DNA from: an uncultured Roseburia sp.
Lineage (GTDB): Bacteria; Bacillota; Clostridia; Lachnospirales; Lachnospiraceae
Reading direction: 5' to 3'
Assembly (NCBI GenBank): GCA_947088345.1
Contig: CAMUGE010000032.1
Location: forward strand, 1-39,222
DNA length: 39,222 nucleotides
Both the position numbers and the translations under genes were made by a program. The notes below the pieces were generated by a model. It had not been told where the DNA came from, made no database searches, and worked only from the letters and a program-made list of their open reading frames with translations. Positions 17,980-25,720 of the stretch are shown here, in pieces; within the stretch, counting starts at the first letter, position 1, and each line of letters opens with the position of its first letter.

Positions 17980-18070
17980 AATAAAACACAAACACCGCAG
18001 CTTCGAAAGACGTAGTAATTCAAGGGATACCGCCAGCGCCTTTTACGGAGAGGCAGTACAGGAGGTAATT

Positions 18071-18946
18071 ATGGCAGCTCTTGGCGTTCCGCAGAATACA
18101 ATCGCAATTTTACAGAAATATCAGTTTCGCTTTCAGAAAAGATTCGGTCAGAATTTCCTGATTGATACACATGTTCTGAATAAGATTATGGAGGCCGCCG
18201 GCATTACAAAAGAAGATTTTGTACTGGAGATCGGTCCGGGGATCGGGACACTGACACAATATCTCTGTGAAAATGCAAGAGAAGTTGCGGCTGTGGAGAT
18301 TGACTCCGGTTTGATTCCTATTTTAAATGAAACGTTGAAAGACTATGAAAATATTACATTATTAAATCAGGATATACTAAAAGTTGATATCGGAAAGATC
18401 GCAGCGGAAAAGAACGGCGGCAGGCCGATTAAGGTAGTCGCGAACCTTCCTTATTATATAACGACACCGATCATTATGGGATTGTTTGAAAGCCATGTTC
18501 CGCTTGATTCTATTACCGTAATGGTGCAGAAAGAAGTCGCCGAACGTATGCAGGCTTCTCCCGGTACAAAAGACTACGGGGCGCTCTCTCTGGCGGTGCA
18601 GTATTATGCGAAGCCGCAGATTGTGGCGAATGTGCCTCCGAATTGTTTTATGCCGCGCCCGAAAGTCGGCAGTACGGTGATCCGCCTTACGGGGCACAAA
18701 AAGCCGCCGGTCGCTGCGGTTGACGAAAAGCTCTTATTTCAGGTGATAAGGGCCTCCTTTCGGCAGCGCCGCAAGACGCTTTCCAACGGGCTTTCTAATG
18801 CGTCTGAAATTATGTTATCCAGAGATGAGATTGCCGGCTGCGTAGAAAAGATGGGGCTGTCTGCCACAGTGCGGGGAGAGACGCTTACCCTGTCGCAATT
18901 TGCGGAACTTTCCAATCTGATACAAGGTAAAATCAAAAGCAAATGA
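18071..18946 (+). CDS. rsmA: 16S rRNA dimethyladenosine transferase
   Basis: A 291-residue KsgA/RsmA methyltransferase that dimethylates the two adjacent adenosines in the 3' terminal helix of 16S rRNA during small-subunit assembly. Visible motifs are KRFGQNFLID, the SAM-binding EIGPGIGTLTQ, the acidic EIDSGLIP, and the catalytic NLPYYITTPI. The start at 18071 has GGAGG five bases upstream; the longer upstream frame is not conserved. It is followed directly by the sporulation-type genes, and a hairpin at 18959-18999 may end or attenuate its transcript. Confidence 0.96.
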   Translation: MAALGVPQNTIAILQKYQFRFQKRFGQNFLIDTHVLNKIMEAAGITKEDFVLEIGPGIGTLTQYLCENAREVAAVEIDSGLIPILNETLKDYENITLLNQDILKVDIGKIAAEKNGGRPIKVVANLPYYITTPIIMGLFESHVPLDSITVMVQKEVAERMQASPGTKDYGALSLAVQYYAKPQIVANVPPNCFMPRPKVGSTVIRLTGHKKPPVAAVDEKLLFQVIRASFRQRRKTLSNGLSNASEIMLSRDEIAGCVEKMGLSATVRGETLTLSQFAELSNLIQGKIKSK

Positions 18947-18953
18947 TTTTGGT

Positions 18954-18981
18954 TCATAAAAATCTCCTTTCCACATATATT
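18954..18981 (+). promoter_or_regulatory. Sigma-E-like promoter of the spoIID-like gene
   Basis: TCATAAA (18954-18960), 13 bases, CATATATT (18974-18981). The sigma-E consensus is roughly KMATAWW and CATACAHT with 13-15 bases between. Transcription would begin near 18988, just before the AAGGAG at 18989. Sigma-E control agrees with what is known for spoIID in Bacillus and Clostridioides. Confidence 0.65.
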
Positions 18982-18999
18982 GTAGGACAAGGAGATTTT
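18959..18999 (+). promoter_or_regulatory. Hairpin covering the spoIID-like ribosome binding site
   Basis: Perfect 11-base arms at 18959-18969 and 18989-18999. The right arm contains the AAGGAG that serves the ATG at 19003. On mRNA reading through from rsmA the site would be base-paired. The T-rich tail could also make this a weak rsmA terminator. Confidence 0.75.
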
Positions 19000-19002
19000 A
19001 TT

Positions 19003-20079
19003 ATGCGCAGAAAATTTCATCGACGAAGATATCGTCCCAATTGTAACTTGATTCTACTGTTCTTTATCTTGTTTTTGTTTTTTCTGATCTTAATCCAGCG
19101 GATACAGATTGAAAATCTCTGTGACGATGACGATGATGACGACGAGTGTCTGGTTCCAATTTCCACAGAACAGACGCCTGTGATGATGCCGGAGCCGGCA
19201 GGCGTATCGGTTGCAGATGATTTGGAAAATGAAGAAAATCAGTCAAAGATGCCGGAGGATACCGCAGCGTCGGAGAGGGGAAATGGGATTGCGGAACCCC
19301 GGGCCGAGGGAGAAGAGGAGGAAGCCCTCTCAGAGTTGGAAAAACAGGTGGCCTTGACTGCGGCTAAACAAATTCGAATTTCAGCGAAAAAGGAGACAAT
19401 TAAGGCACAGTGCGTTCTGGCGCGTACAAGTATCCTCGACGCTCAAAAAAACGGGACAACCGTTCCGTCGTCCCTGACAGAATCAGAGATGCGGCAGCTC
19501 TGGGGGGATGACTGGGAAAAAAATCTCGCGCATTTTAAAGAGTGCGCACTAGAGACCAGGGGGGAAGTGCTGACATATCACGGAAACTATATTTATGCAG
19601 CCTATCATGCCGTTTCCGCGGGCACAACGCGCAGTATGACAGAATTATATCAGGATACCGATATGCCCTACCTGGCGAATGTAACCTGTCCGAAAGACGC
19701 TTCCGCAGACAATTATCTGGCCGTACTGTATTGGGAAAAAGACGAGTTTTTAAAAAAATGCAGTGAACTGGCGCAAAGCGGGGAGATCGCCGGTATGACG
19801 GAAGTTTCGATTACCGGAAGAGACAGTGCGGATTATGTGCTGACCGTACAGATCGGAAGCGCTTCCTGTTCGGGAGAGGAATTTCGCAGCGCCTTTTCGC
19901 TTAATTCATCCTGTTTTACCATTGCAGACCTTGACCAAAAAGTAAGGATTGTCACAAAGGGTATCGGTCATGGATTTGGCATGAGCCAGGCAGCCGCTAA
20001 TGAAATGGCGGCGGACGGCGCGTCCTGTCAGGAATTGCTCGCTGCTTTTTTTCCAAATGCAGTTTTAGAACAGTCATAA
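19003..20079 (+). CDS. spoIID: SpoIID/LytB-domain protein, probable SpoIID
   Basis: A 358-residue membrane-anchored protein. It has an Arg-rich N-terminus, one helix at about residues 14-32, an acidic run DDDDDDDE (about 41-48), a low-complexity linker, and a SpoIID/LytB domain (about 110-358). SpoIID is a lytic transglycosylase of the engulfment complex. Recognisable landmarks are TIKAQCVLARTS, YHAVSAGTTRS and the C-terminal GHGFGMSQAAANEMA. The expected catalytic Glu (AAEMP in canonical members) is not seen; AAKQI occupies that place. A SpoIIQ-like gene follows, the order known in Clostridia. The start at 19003 has AAGGAG eight bases upstream. The assignment to SpoIID itself rests on this context and the sigma-E-like promoter. 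Confidence 0.75.
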   Translation: MRRKFHRRRYRPNCNLILLFFILFLFFLILIQRIQIENLCDDDDDDDECLVPISTEQTPVMMPEPAGVSVADDLENEENQSKMPEDTAASERGNGIAEPRAEGEEEEALSELEKQVALTAAKQIRISAKKETIKAQCVLARTSILDAQKNGTTVPSSLTESEMRQLWGDDWEKNLAHFKECALETRGEVLTYHGNYIYAAYHAVSAGTTRSMTELYQDTDMPYLANVTCPKDASADNYLAVLYWEKDEFLKKCSELAQSGEIAGMTEVSITGRDSADYVLTVQIGSASCSGEEFRSAFSLNSSCFTIADLDQKVRIVTKGIGHGFGMSQAAANEMAADGASCQELLAAFFPNAVLEQS

Positions 20080-20106
20080 AATTTGTAAATAATTTTGTAT
20101 CCTTTT

Positions 20107-20135
20107 GTATAAACCATCCAATCAAGGTAACAATA
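20107..20135 (+). promoter_or_regulatory. Sigma-F/G-type promoter of the spoIIQ-like gene
   Basis: GTATA (20107-20111), 14 bases, GGTAACAATA (20126-20135). The -10 fits every fixed position of the sigma-F pattern GGnnAnAnTR. spoIIQ is a classical sigma-F gene in the forespore. Confidence 0.65.
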
Positions 20136-20178
20136 TAGATAAACGAAGTTTCGTTTGAGGAAAAGAAAAACAGGATGG

Positions 20179-21027
20179 ATGGTGAAGAAAATGAGAAAGA
20201 CAGGTTGGTCTGCGATCTGGAAGCAGAAGCAATATGTGATTGCGGGAACACTGGTGATTATTGCTGCAATCGGGACAACGATTTTCTACGGAACGCGCGA
20301 GGAATCGAAACGGGAGCAGATGGAGGCGGAAATTGCCGAGGAGATGCAGATTCAGGAAGAGCAGGTAGCAGAGGAAGAAGATTCAGAAGAATCGGCGATT
20401 GTATCGGCTGTAATTCCGCCGAGGACCTCGGAGATCAGGGAAATGCCTGATACCCAGATGCAAAATGCAGTGGAGCTTGAGGATCTGCTCGGTGACGCCG
20501 GAGAACAGACGGATGAGGACGAAACGATGCAGCCGGAGACGGAAGAAGCGGTTCAAACAGCTGCCGACAACGTGAAAAAAGAGACTGCAAAGACAACCGC
20601 GTTACATTTTTCGCCGGAGGACGGTATGATCTGGCCAATGCAGGGGAATGTGATCTTAAATTTCAGTATGGATTCCACAACATATTTTCCCACGCTTGAC
20701 CAGTATAAATATAATCCGGCCATAATTATTGCGGGCGAGGTCAACAGCAAAGTCTATTCCGTTGCGAAAGGAAAGATAAGTTCCATTGAAAATACGGCTG
20801 AGACAGGTACGACGATGACCGTGGATCTTGGCGACGGTTATACAGCTGTTTACGGTCAGCTGAAAGAGCTGAATTTTAAAGAGGGCGATTTTGTGGAATC
20901 CGGACATGTCCTTGGATTTATCAGCGAGCCCACAAAATACTATTCCGTTGAGGGAAGCAATCTGTATTTTGAATTGTTAAAAGACGGGGAACCAATCAAT
21001 CCGGTAGAATTTTTTGAAGAGCAGTAG
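20179..21027 (+). CDS. spoIIQ: Degenerate M23/LytM protein, SpoIIQ-like
   Basis: A 282-residue protein with one membrane helix (about residues 16-33), an acidic linker, and a LytM/M23 fold (about 155-280) recognisable from VDLGDGYTAVYGQLKEL, FVESGHVLGFISEP and ELLKDGEPINPVEFF. None of the zinc ligands is present: the HxxxD site reads NPAII, the HLS region reads GQL and HxH reads NLYF. SpoIIQ links the forespore membrane to mother-cell SpoIIIAH during engulfment, and in some species its LytM domain is also inactive. Position after the spoIID-like gene and a sigma-F-like promoter support the call. The start is uncertain: ATG at 20179, ATG at 20191, or TTG at 20155. Confidence 0.78.
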   Translation: MVKKMRKTGWSAIWKQKQYVIAGTLVIIAAIGTTIFYGTREESKREQMEAEIAEEMQIQEEQVAEEEDSEESAIVSAVIPPRTSEIREMPDTQMQNAVELEDLLGDAGEQTDEDETMQPETEEAVQTAADNVKKETAKTTALHFSPEDGMIWPMQGNVILNFSMDSTTYFPTLDQYKYNPAIIIAGEVNSKVYSVAKGKISSIENTAETGTTMTVDLGDGYTAVYGQLKELNFKEGDFVESGHVLGFISEPTKYYSVEGSNLYFELLKDGEPINPVEFFEEQ

Positions 21028-21044
21028 AATAGTGCTGCAGTGAT

Positions 21045-21075
21045 AAACGGCGCGGCGATTGCCATGCCGTTTTTT
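21045..21075 (+). terminator. Rho-independent terminator after the spoIIQ-like gene
   Basis: AACGGC and GCCGTT arms with an inner GGC/GCC pairing, followed by a run of T. Confidence 0.75.
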
Positions 21076-21333
21076 CGTTTGCCGGGAGAGATCGCGTGCG
21101 TGTGCGCCGGGACATACATTTTTATTTTTACGTTTCTGTCACATCATCTGTTGTACCGCATATCTTATCATGTAAGGAAAATTCGCAATCGGTTCCTTTA
21201 CATGGCAGTATTTGTTTTTGATATGTAATGTACATTCTGTGTCGATTGCTTCTATATAGATTATGGTCTGCTCCCGCCAAAAATCAGGAGGGAGCGGGCC
21301 TACATAACATAGTGAGCAGCGAAAATCCTTATA
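21076..21333. other. Intergenic stretch with no gene seen
   Basis: Two short open frames here (21040-21228 plus, 21139-21402 minus) lack ribosome binding sites and family features. I see no further structure before the promoter at 21334. Confidence 0.4.
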
Positions 21334-21362
21334 TTGACAAAAAAAACGGAATGTACTATAAT
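21334..21362 (+). promoter_or_regulatory. Consensus sigma-A promoter of the DEAD-box helicase
   Basis: TTGACA (21334-21339), exactly 17 bases, TATAAT (21357-21362): a perfect match to the sigma-A consensus. Transcription would begin near 21369 and leave a leader of about 150 bases. Confidence 0.88.
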
Positions 21363-21376
21363 CAAATCTGCTGAAA

Positions 21377-21410
21377 TAAGGCTGTTGTACCTTTGTGTGC
21401 AACAGCCTTA
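21377..21410 (+). promoter_or_regulatory. Leader hairpin of the DEAD-box helicase mRNA
   Basis: Perfect 11-base arms at 21377-21387 and 21400-21410 around a 12-base loop, beginning about eight bases after the predicted transcription start. It is followed by A-rich rather than T-rich sequence, so it is not a normal terminator. It may stabilise or regulate the mRNA. Confidence 0.6.
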
Positions 21411-21521
21411 AAAATTCTTAATAACAGGAAGATATCACTGCGTGCTTTTATTGTCCATGACAACAGAAAGTGAACCCATATATTTTCTATTGTTATGTCA
21501 CGACTAGAAATGGAGATTAAA

Positions 21522-23114
21522 ATGGAGACAGTCAGATTTGAAGAGTTGGATTTATATCCGCAGATATTGCGTGCAATCGCAGAAATGGGCTTTGAGGAGG
21601 CAACGCCGATTCAGAGTCAGGCAATTCCGGTTGTAATGTCAGGTGCGGACGTGATAGGACAGGCACAGACAGGAACCGGAAAAACGGCATCTTTTGGTAT
21701 ACCGGTGCTGCAGAAAATTGATCCGAATAATAAGAAAACACAGGCTATTATTCTTTCGCCGACCAGGGAGCTTGCAATCCAGGTGGCGGAAGAAATTCGA
21801 AAACTGGGCAAATATATGCATGGGATCAAAGTTTTGCCGATTTATGGCGGGCAGGAGATTACACGTCAGATCAAGGCGTTAAAAGGAGGCTCCCAGATTA
21901 TTATCGGAACGCCGGGGCGCGTTATGGATCATCTGCGCCGCAAAACGATTCGTCTGGAATCGGTAGATACCATCGTGCTGGACGAGGCGGATGAGATGCT
22001 GAATATGGGATTTCGGGAGGATATCGAGACAATACTTGAATATATTCCGAATGAGGAGCGCCAGACCGTATTGTTTTCGGCGACCATGCCAAAACCGATT
22101 TTAGAGATTACAAAAAAATATCAGCATGACGCCGTGACGATTCGTGTTGTCAAGAAAGAACTGACCGTGCCGAGTATTGAGCAGTATTATTATGATGTCA
22201 AGCGAAAAGATAAAGCGGAAGTGCTCTCGAGACTATTGGACTATTATAACCCGAAACTTTCCCTTGTATTTTGTAATACAAAAAGGATGGTAGACGAGCT
22301 GACCGAAACACTGCAGGGACGGGGCTATTTTGCAGAAGGGCTGCACGGCGATATGAAGCAGACACAGCGTGACCGGGTGATGAAAGGGTTCCGCAACGGC
22401 AAAACAGAAATATTGATTGCCACCGATGTGGCGGCGCGCGGAATCGACGTTGATGATGTGGAAGCCGTTTTTAACTACGATATTCCGCAGGATGATGAAT
22501 ATTATGTGCACCGTATCGGCAGGACAGGCCGTGCCGGCAGAACCGGCCGCGCCTTTACGTTTGTAAAAGGAAAAGAGGTTTACAAGTTAAAAGACATCAT
22601 GCGCTACTGCAAGACAAAGATCGTAGCCATGCCGATCCCGTCGAGTGACGACGTGGCGCAGATCAAAGCCGAGAAAGTCATGGAGGAGATCGCGCATATT
22701 ATCGACGAAGAAAACCTGAAAGATATGATCAATATCATTGAAGAGCAGGTAAACCAGTCGGATTACACCGCAATGGATATAGCGGCCGCGTTTTTAAAAC
22801 AGGCGCTTGGACAGGTAAATCTGGACAATGACAAATCGTCGGAACCGGATTTTGGCGATACCGGTGCGGAAGAAGGCATGGTACGTCTCTTTATCAATAT
22901 AGGAAAGAAAGACCGTGTAAAACCGGGCGATGTCTTAGGCGCGGTTGCCGGTGAGTCGGGGATGCCGGGAAAATTGGTCGGCGCAATTGATATGTACGAT
23001 AAATACACTTTTGTGGAAGTGCCCAGAGAATATGGGCGTGAAGTATTAGAAGCAATGAAAAATGTAAAAATTAAAGGTCATTCCATCAATATGGAACCTG
23101 CGAATCAAAAATAG
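21522..23114 (+). CDS. DEAD-box ATP-dependent RNA helicase with DbpA-type tail
   Basis: A 530-residue helicase. The Q motif FEEATPIQSQAIP is near residue 27, Walker A AQTGTGKT near 47, DEAD near 152 and SATMP near 187. The second RecA-like domain has HRIGRTGRAGR near 328. The C-terminal part (about 450-528) resembles the DbpA RNA-binding fold seen in CsdA/DeaD and CshA-type helicases. The likely role is RNA remodelling in ribosome assembly or RNA decay, often cold-induced. The start at 21522 (METVRFEEL) has GGAG six bases upstream; the in-frame ATG at 21495 has none. It is a single-gene unit with its own promoter and terminator. Confidence 0.94.
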   Translation: METVRFEELDLYPQILRAIAEMGFEEATPIQSQAIPVVMSGADVIGQAQTGTGKTASFGIPVLQKIDPNNKKTQAIILSPTRELAIQVAEEIRKLGKYMHGIKVLPIYGGQEITRQIKALKGGSQIIIGTPGRVMDHLRRKTIRLESVDTIVLDEADEMLNMGFREDIETILEYIPNEERQTVLFSATMPKPILEITKKYQHDAVTIRVVKKELTVPSIEQYYYDVKRKDKAEVLSRLLDYYNPKLSLVFCNTKRMVDELTETLQGRGYFAEGLHGDMKQTQRDRVMKGFRNGKTEILIATDVAARGIDVDDVEAVFNYDIPQDDEYYVHRIGRTGRAGRTGRAFTFVKGKEVYKLKDIMRYCKTKIVAMPIPSSDDVAQIKAEKVMEEIAHIIDEENLKDMINIIEEQVNQSDYTAMDIAAAFLKQALGQVNLDNDKSSEPDFGDTGAEEGMVRLFINIGKKDRVKPGDVLGAVAGESGMPGKLVGAIDMYDKYTFVEVPREYGREVLEAMKNVKIKGHSINMEPANQK

Positions 23115-23140
23115 TCCTGTCGCAGATATCGCGATCAAAG

Positions 23141-23199
23141 ACACAATACTGGAATTATGTATGCAAAATGCATCAATATTCCGGTATTGTGTTTTTTGT
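23141..23199 (+). terminator. Rho-independent terminator after the DEAD-box helicase
   Basis: 15-base arms at 23141-23155 and 23178-23192 with one G-T pair, followed by a T-rich tail. Confidence 0.88.
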
Positions 23200-23253
23200 T
23201 TTTCTAAAGTATTTATAAAAAATGGAAAAATATGTCAAAAATAGTCGATAATG

Positions 23254-23262
23254 TGATACAAT
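23254..23262 (+). promoter_or_regulatory. Possible extended -10 promoter of the ibrAB-like pair
   Basis: TGaTACAAT, an extended -10 element, with only a weak -35 (TGTCAA, 18 bases upstream). Confidence 0.4.
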
Positions 23263-23330
23263 GACAATTGTTCGTTATAGTAAAGCATAAAAATCAGAAA
23301 GAAATACAGGTCTGGGAGGGATGCATTTTG

Positions 23331-24647
23331 ATGACAAAGGGGTATGAGGGGAAGAGCGTATATGATGCGCTTCAGGAGCGTTTTCATTACCTGTTTCATG
23401 AGTTTGAAAACATCTATGTGTCATTCAGCGGCGGCAAAGACAGCGGTGTTTTGCTGAATCTTGTGCTTGATTTTAAGCGCAGGTATTATCCGGAGCGAAA
23501 GATAGGCGTATTTCATCAGGACTTTGAAGCACAGTACAGCGTGACAACCGACTATGTCACAAGAACATTCAAATCTCTGGAAGGAGAATGCGATTTGTAC
23601 TGGGTCTGCCTTCCTATGGCGACCAGAACGGCCCTCAGCAGCTACGAGATGTACTGGTACCCCTGGGACGACAAAAAAGAAGAATTGTGGGTGCGTAAAA
23701 GACCGGATTATCCTTATGTGATTACGATCGACAAGCCATTTTATCATTACCGGTACAGAATGCACCAGGAGGATCTTGCAAAGCAGTTCGGGCGGTTTTA
23801 CAAAGAAACGCACAATTATGACAAGACGGTTTGTCTGCTGGGAATCCGCGCAGACGAGTCGCTGCAGAGGTATAGCGGAATTGTAAATAAAAAGTATGGA
23901 TACAACGGGGAGTGCTGGATTTCAAAACAGTTTAAAGACGTATGGTGCGCTTCGCCGCTCTATGACTGGACCAATCAGGATGTGTGGGTAGCCAATTATC
24001 AATTCAACTATGATTATAACGCTCTGTATGATTTGTACTATAAGGCGGGTTTAAAGATCAACCAGATGCGTGTGGCCTCGCCGTTTAATGATTATTCCAA
24101 AGACGCTCTCAATTTGTATCGTGTGATAGATCCGGAGATATGGACCAAACTTGTGGGCCGCGTCCGCGGCGTAAACTTTGGCTGTATCTATGGAAAGACC
24201 AGGGCGATGGGATACCGCAAAATAAAACTGCCGGAAGGCCATACATGGGAATCATACACAAAGTTTCTGCTTGATACGCTTCCGGCAAGACTGCGCAATA
24301 ACTATGTGAAAAAATTTCGGACGTCAATTGAGTTCTGGCATAAGACAGGAGGAGGACTGGATGAGAATGTGATACAGGAACTGCTCGATCACGGATATAA
24401 TATTCGGCGAAACGGCGTGTCGAATTATACGTTGATGAAACATTCGAGAATCGTTTTTCTCGGCGCAATTCCTGACCATACAGATGATATTAAATCCACA
24501 AAAGACATTCCAAGCTGGAAGCGGATGTGCTATTGCATATTGAAGAATGACCATATCTGCCGTTTTATGGGGTTTGGTCTGACACGGCAGGAACAGATGC
24601 GAATTGATAAAATCAAACGAAAATATGGAGGGATGATCAATGGCTGA
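23331..24647 (+). CDS. IbrA-like phosphoadenosine phosphosulfate reductase-family protein (DUF3440)
   Basis: A 438-residue protein with an N-terminal PP-loop ATP-pyrophosphatase domain; SFSGGKDSG lies near residue 30. Family blocks FHQDFEAQYS, CLLGIRADESLQRY and SPLYDWTNQDVW follow, then a DUF3440-type C-terminal half. It matches the IbrA family: relatives of PAPS reductase that are paired with a ParB-like IbrB and first named as regulators of immunoglobulin-binding proteins in Escherichia coli. The chemistry is unknown; the PP-loop implies adenylation of a substrate. The start at 23331 follows GGGAGGG by ten bases; an upstream TTG-started frame is less likely. The stop overlaps the next gene by eight bases. 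Confidence 0.85.
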   Translation: MTKGYEGKSVYDALQERFHYLFHEFENIYVSFSGGKDSGVLLNLVLDFKRRYYPERKIGVFHQDFEAQYSVTTDYVTRTFKSLEGECDLYWVCLPMATRTALSSYEMYWYPWDDKKEELWVRKRPDYPYVITIDKPFYHYRYRMHQEDLAKQFGRFYKETHNYDKTVCLLGIRADESLQRYSGIVNKKYGYNGECWISKQFKDVWCASPLYDWTNQDVWVANYQFNYDYNALYDLYYKAGLKINQMRVASPFNDYSKDALNLYRVIDPEIWTKLVGRVRGVNFGCIYGKTRAMGYRKIKLPEGHTWESYTKFLLDTLPARLRNNYVKKFRTSIEFWHKTGGGLDENVIQELLDHGYNIRRNGVSNYTLMKHSRIVFLGAIPDHTDDIKSTKDIPSWKRMCYCILKNDHICRFMGFGLTRQEQMRIDKIKRKYGGMING

Positions 24648-25200
24648 AAATATGTTTCAAAGTCCGGTATATAATGTGAGAGCAGTCCCTTTCGAAAAAA
24701 TTGTGCCGAATTCCTATAATCCGAACGGCGTTGCGCCGCCGGAAATGAAACTGCTTTACGACAGCATCAAGGAGGACGGCTATACGATGCCGATCGTATG
24801 CTACTATTCTCACAAAAAGGACTTATACGCAATTGTGGACGGCTTTCACCGCTGGCGCGTGATGAAAGAATATCCCGATATCTATGAGCGCGAGAAAGGG
24901 ATGATGCCGGTCTCTGTTATTAGTAAACCGTTGTCGAATCGGATGGCAAGTACGATCCGGCATAATCGTGCCCGCGGTTCTCATAATGTGGATTTGATGA
25001 GCAATATTGTCAGGGATCTGCATGAGCTGGGCAGAAGCGACGCATGGATCTCGAAACATCTGGGAATGGATAAGGATGAAATCCTGCGGCTCAAGCAGAT
25101 TACAGGTCTTGCCGCATTATTTAAAGATATCAATTTTGGCCAGGCATGGAAGCCGATTGAAGAGTTGGAACAGGAAAAAATACTAAAAGAAGGAAAATAA
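24640..25200 (+). CDS. IbrB-like ParB/Srx-fold protein
   Basis: A 186-residue ParB N-terminal-like protein. VPFEKIVPNSYNPN opens the fold, AIVDGFHRWRV is the conserved G-x-H-R nucleotide-binding box, and TIRHNRARGSH is the second box. A helix-turn-helix-like segment follows (DAWISKHLGMDKDEILRLKQ, about 128-147). IbrB proteins are always found with IbrA, and here the two overlap by eight bases with GGAGG before the ATG. The ParB/sulfiredoxin fold suggests nucleotide binding and perhaps DNA contact; target and reaction are unknown. Confidence 0.85.
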   Translation: MAENMFQSPVYNVRAVPFEKIVPNSYNPNGVAPPEMKLLYDSIKEDGYTMPIVCYYSHKKDLYAIVDGFHRWRVMKEYPDIYEREKGMMPVSVISKPLSNRMASTIRHNRARGSHNVDLMSNIVRDLHELGRSDAWISKHLGMDKDEILRLKQITGLAALFKDINFGQAWKPIEELEQEKILKEGK

Positions 25201-25209
25201 AAGATGCTA

Positions 25210-25238
25210 TTGCACTTTTGGTAAAAATGCGGTATATT
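25210..25238 (+). promoter_or_regulatory. Possible promoter of the small membrane protein at 25356
   Basis: TTGCAC (25210-25215), 17 bases, TATATT (25233-25238). The -35 is weak. The leader would be about 110 bases. Confidence 0.4.
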
Positions 25239-25355
25239 ATATGCATTGACTGGCACAGTAGATGTGGCGCGGTCTCAAACGACTGAATGCACAGATTGTG
25301 TGTTTTGTCAGCAAATCGAAATTTTAAGTACCGGAGAAGATAGAAGGAGAAAATT

Positions 25356-25598
25356 ATGAGTCAGGCAAAAGTTGACCGTTATAAGGAAGAAAAATCACGC
25401 CGCAAAGAAATGATTGCAAAAGAAAAAAGAAAGCATATGTTAGCCGTAATATGCGGCTGGGCGATTGCCATTTTGATTGTGGGCTGGGCAGGATTTTCTG
25501 CATACCGCATTTATGAGAGCAAAAAACCAGTGGAAACAATTTATGCAAATTTGGATGCTGTCAATGATTATCTGGATTCCCTGAGCACGGAAGAGTAA
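25356..25598 (+). CDS. Small basic single-pass membrane protein, unknown
   Basis: An 80-residue protein. A strongly basic, coiled-coil-like N-terminus (about residues 1-26, KVDRYKEEKSRRKEM) is followed by one hydrophobic helix (about 29-48) and a short acidic tail. The charge pattern predicts the N-terminus in the cytoplasm. No family is recognised. AAGGAG lies seven bases before the ATG and a strong terminator follows, so it appears to be a real independent gene. Confidence 0.7.
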   Translation: MSQAKVDRYKEEKSRRKEMIAKEKRKHMLAVICGWAIAILIVGWAGFSAYRIYESKKPVETIYANLDAVNDYLDSLSTEE

Positions 25599-25636
25599 CA
25601 GCTTCCTCTTTTAAATATTTTACTTCCCGGTCAGGG

Positions 25637-25680
25637 AAAAACGCCGTTTTCGTCAGTGATTGGACGAAAACGGCGTTTTT
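25637..25680. terminator. Strong bidirectional terminator
   Basis: Perfect 18-base arms at 25637-25654 and 25663-25680 around an 8-base loop, starting with AAAAA and ending with TTTTT. It can serve both the small membrane protein gene (+) and the convergent gene at 25721-26179 (-). Confidence 0.92.
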
Positions 25681-25720
25681 AAATTATTCTGAGAACAATG
25701 CCCTGCTTGATTTACAGTTC

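Noticed and set aside
21377-21410. Leader hairpin considered as a transcription terminator
   Set aside because: It is followed by AAAAATTC rather than a T run on the plus strand and by TTTC only on the minus strand.
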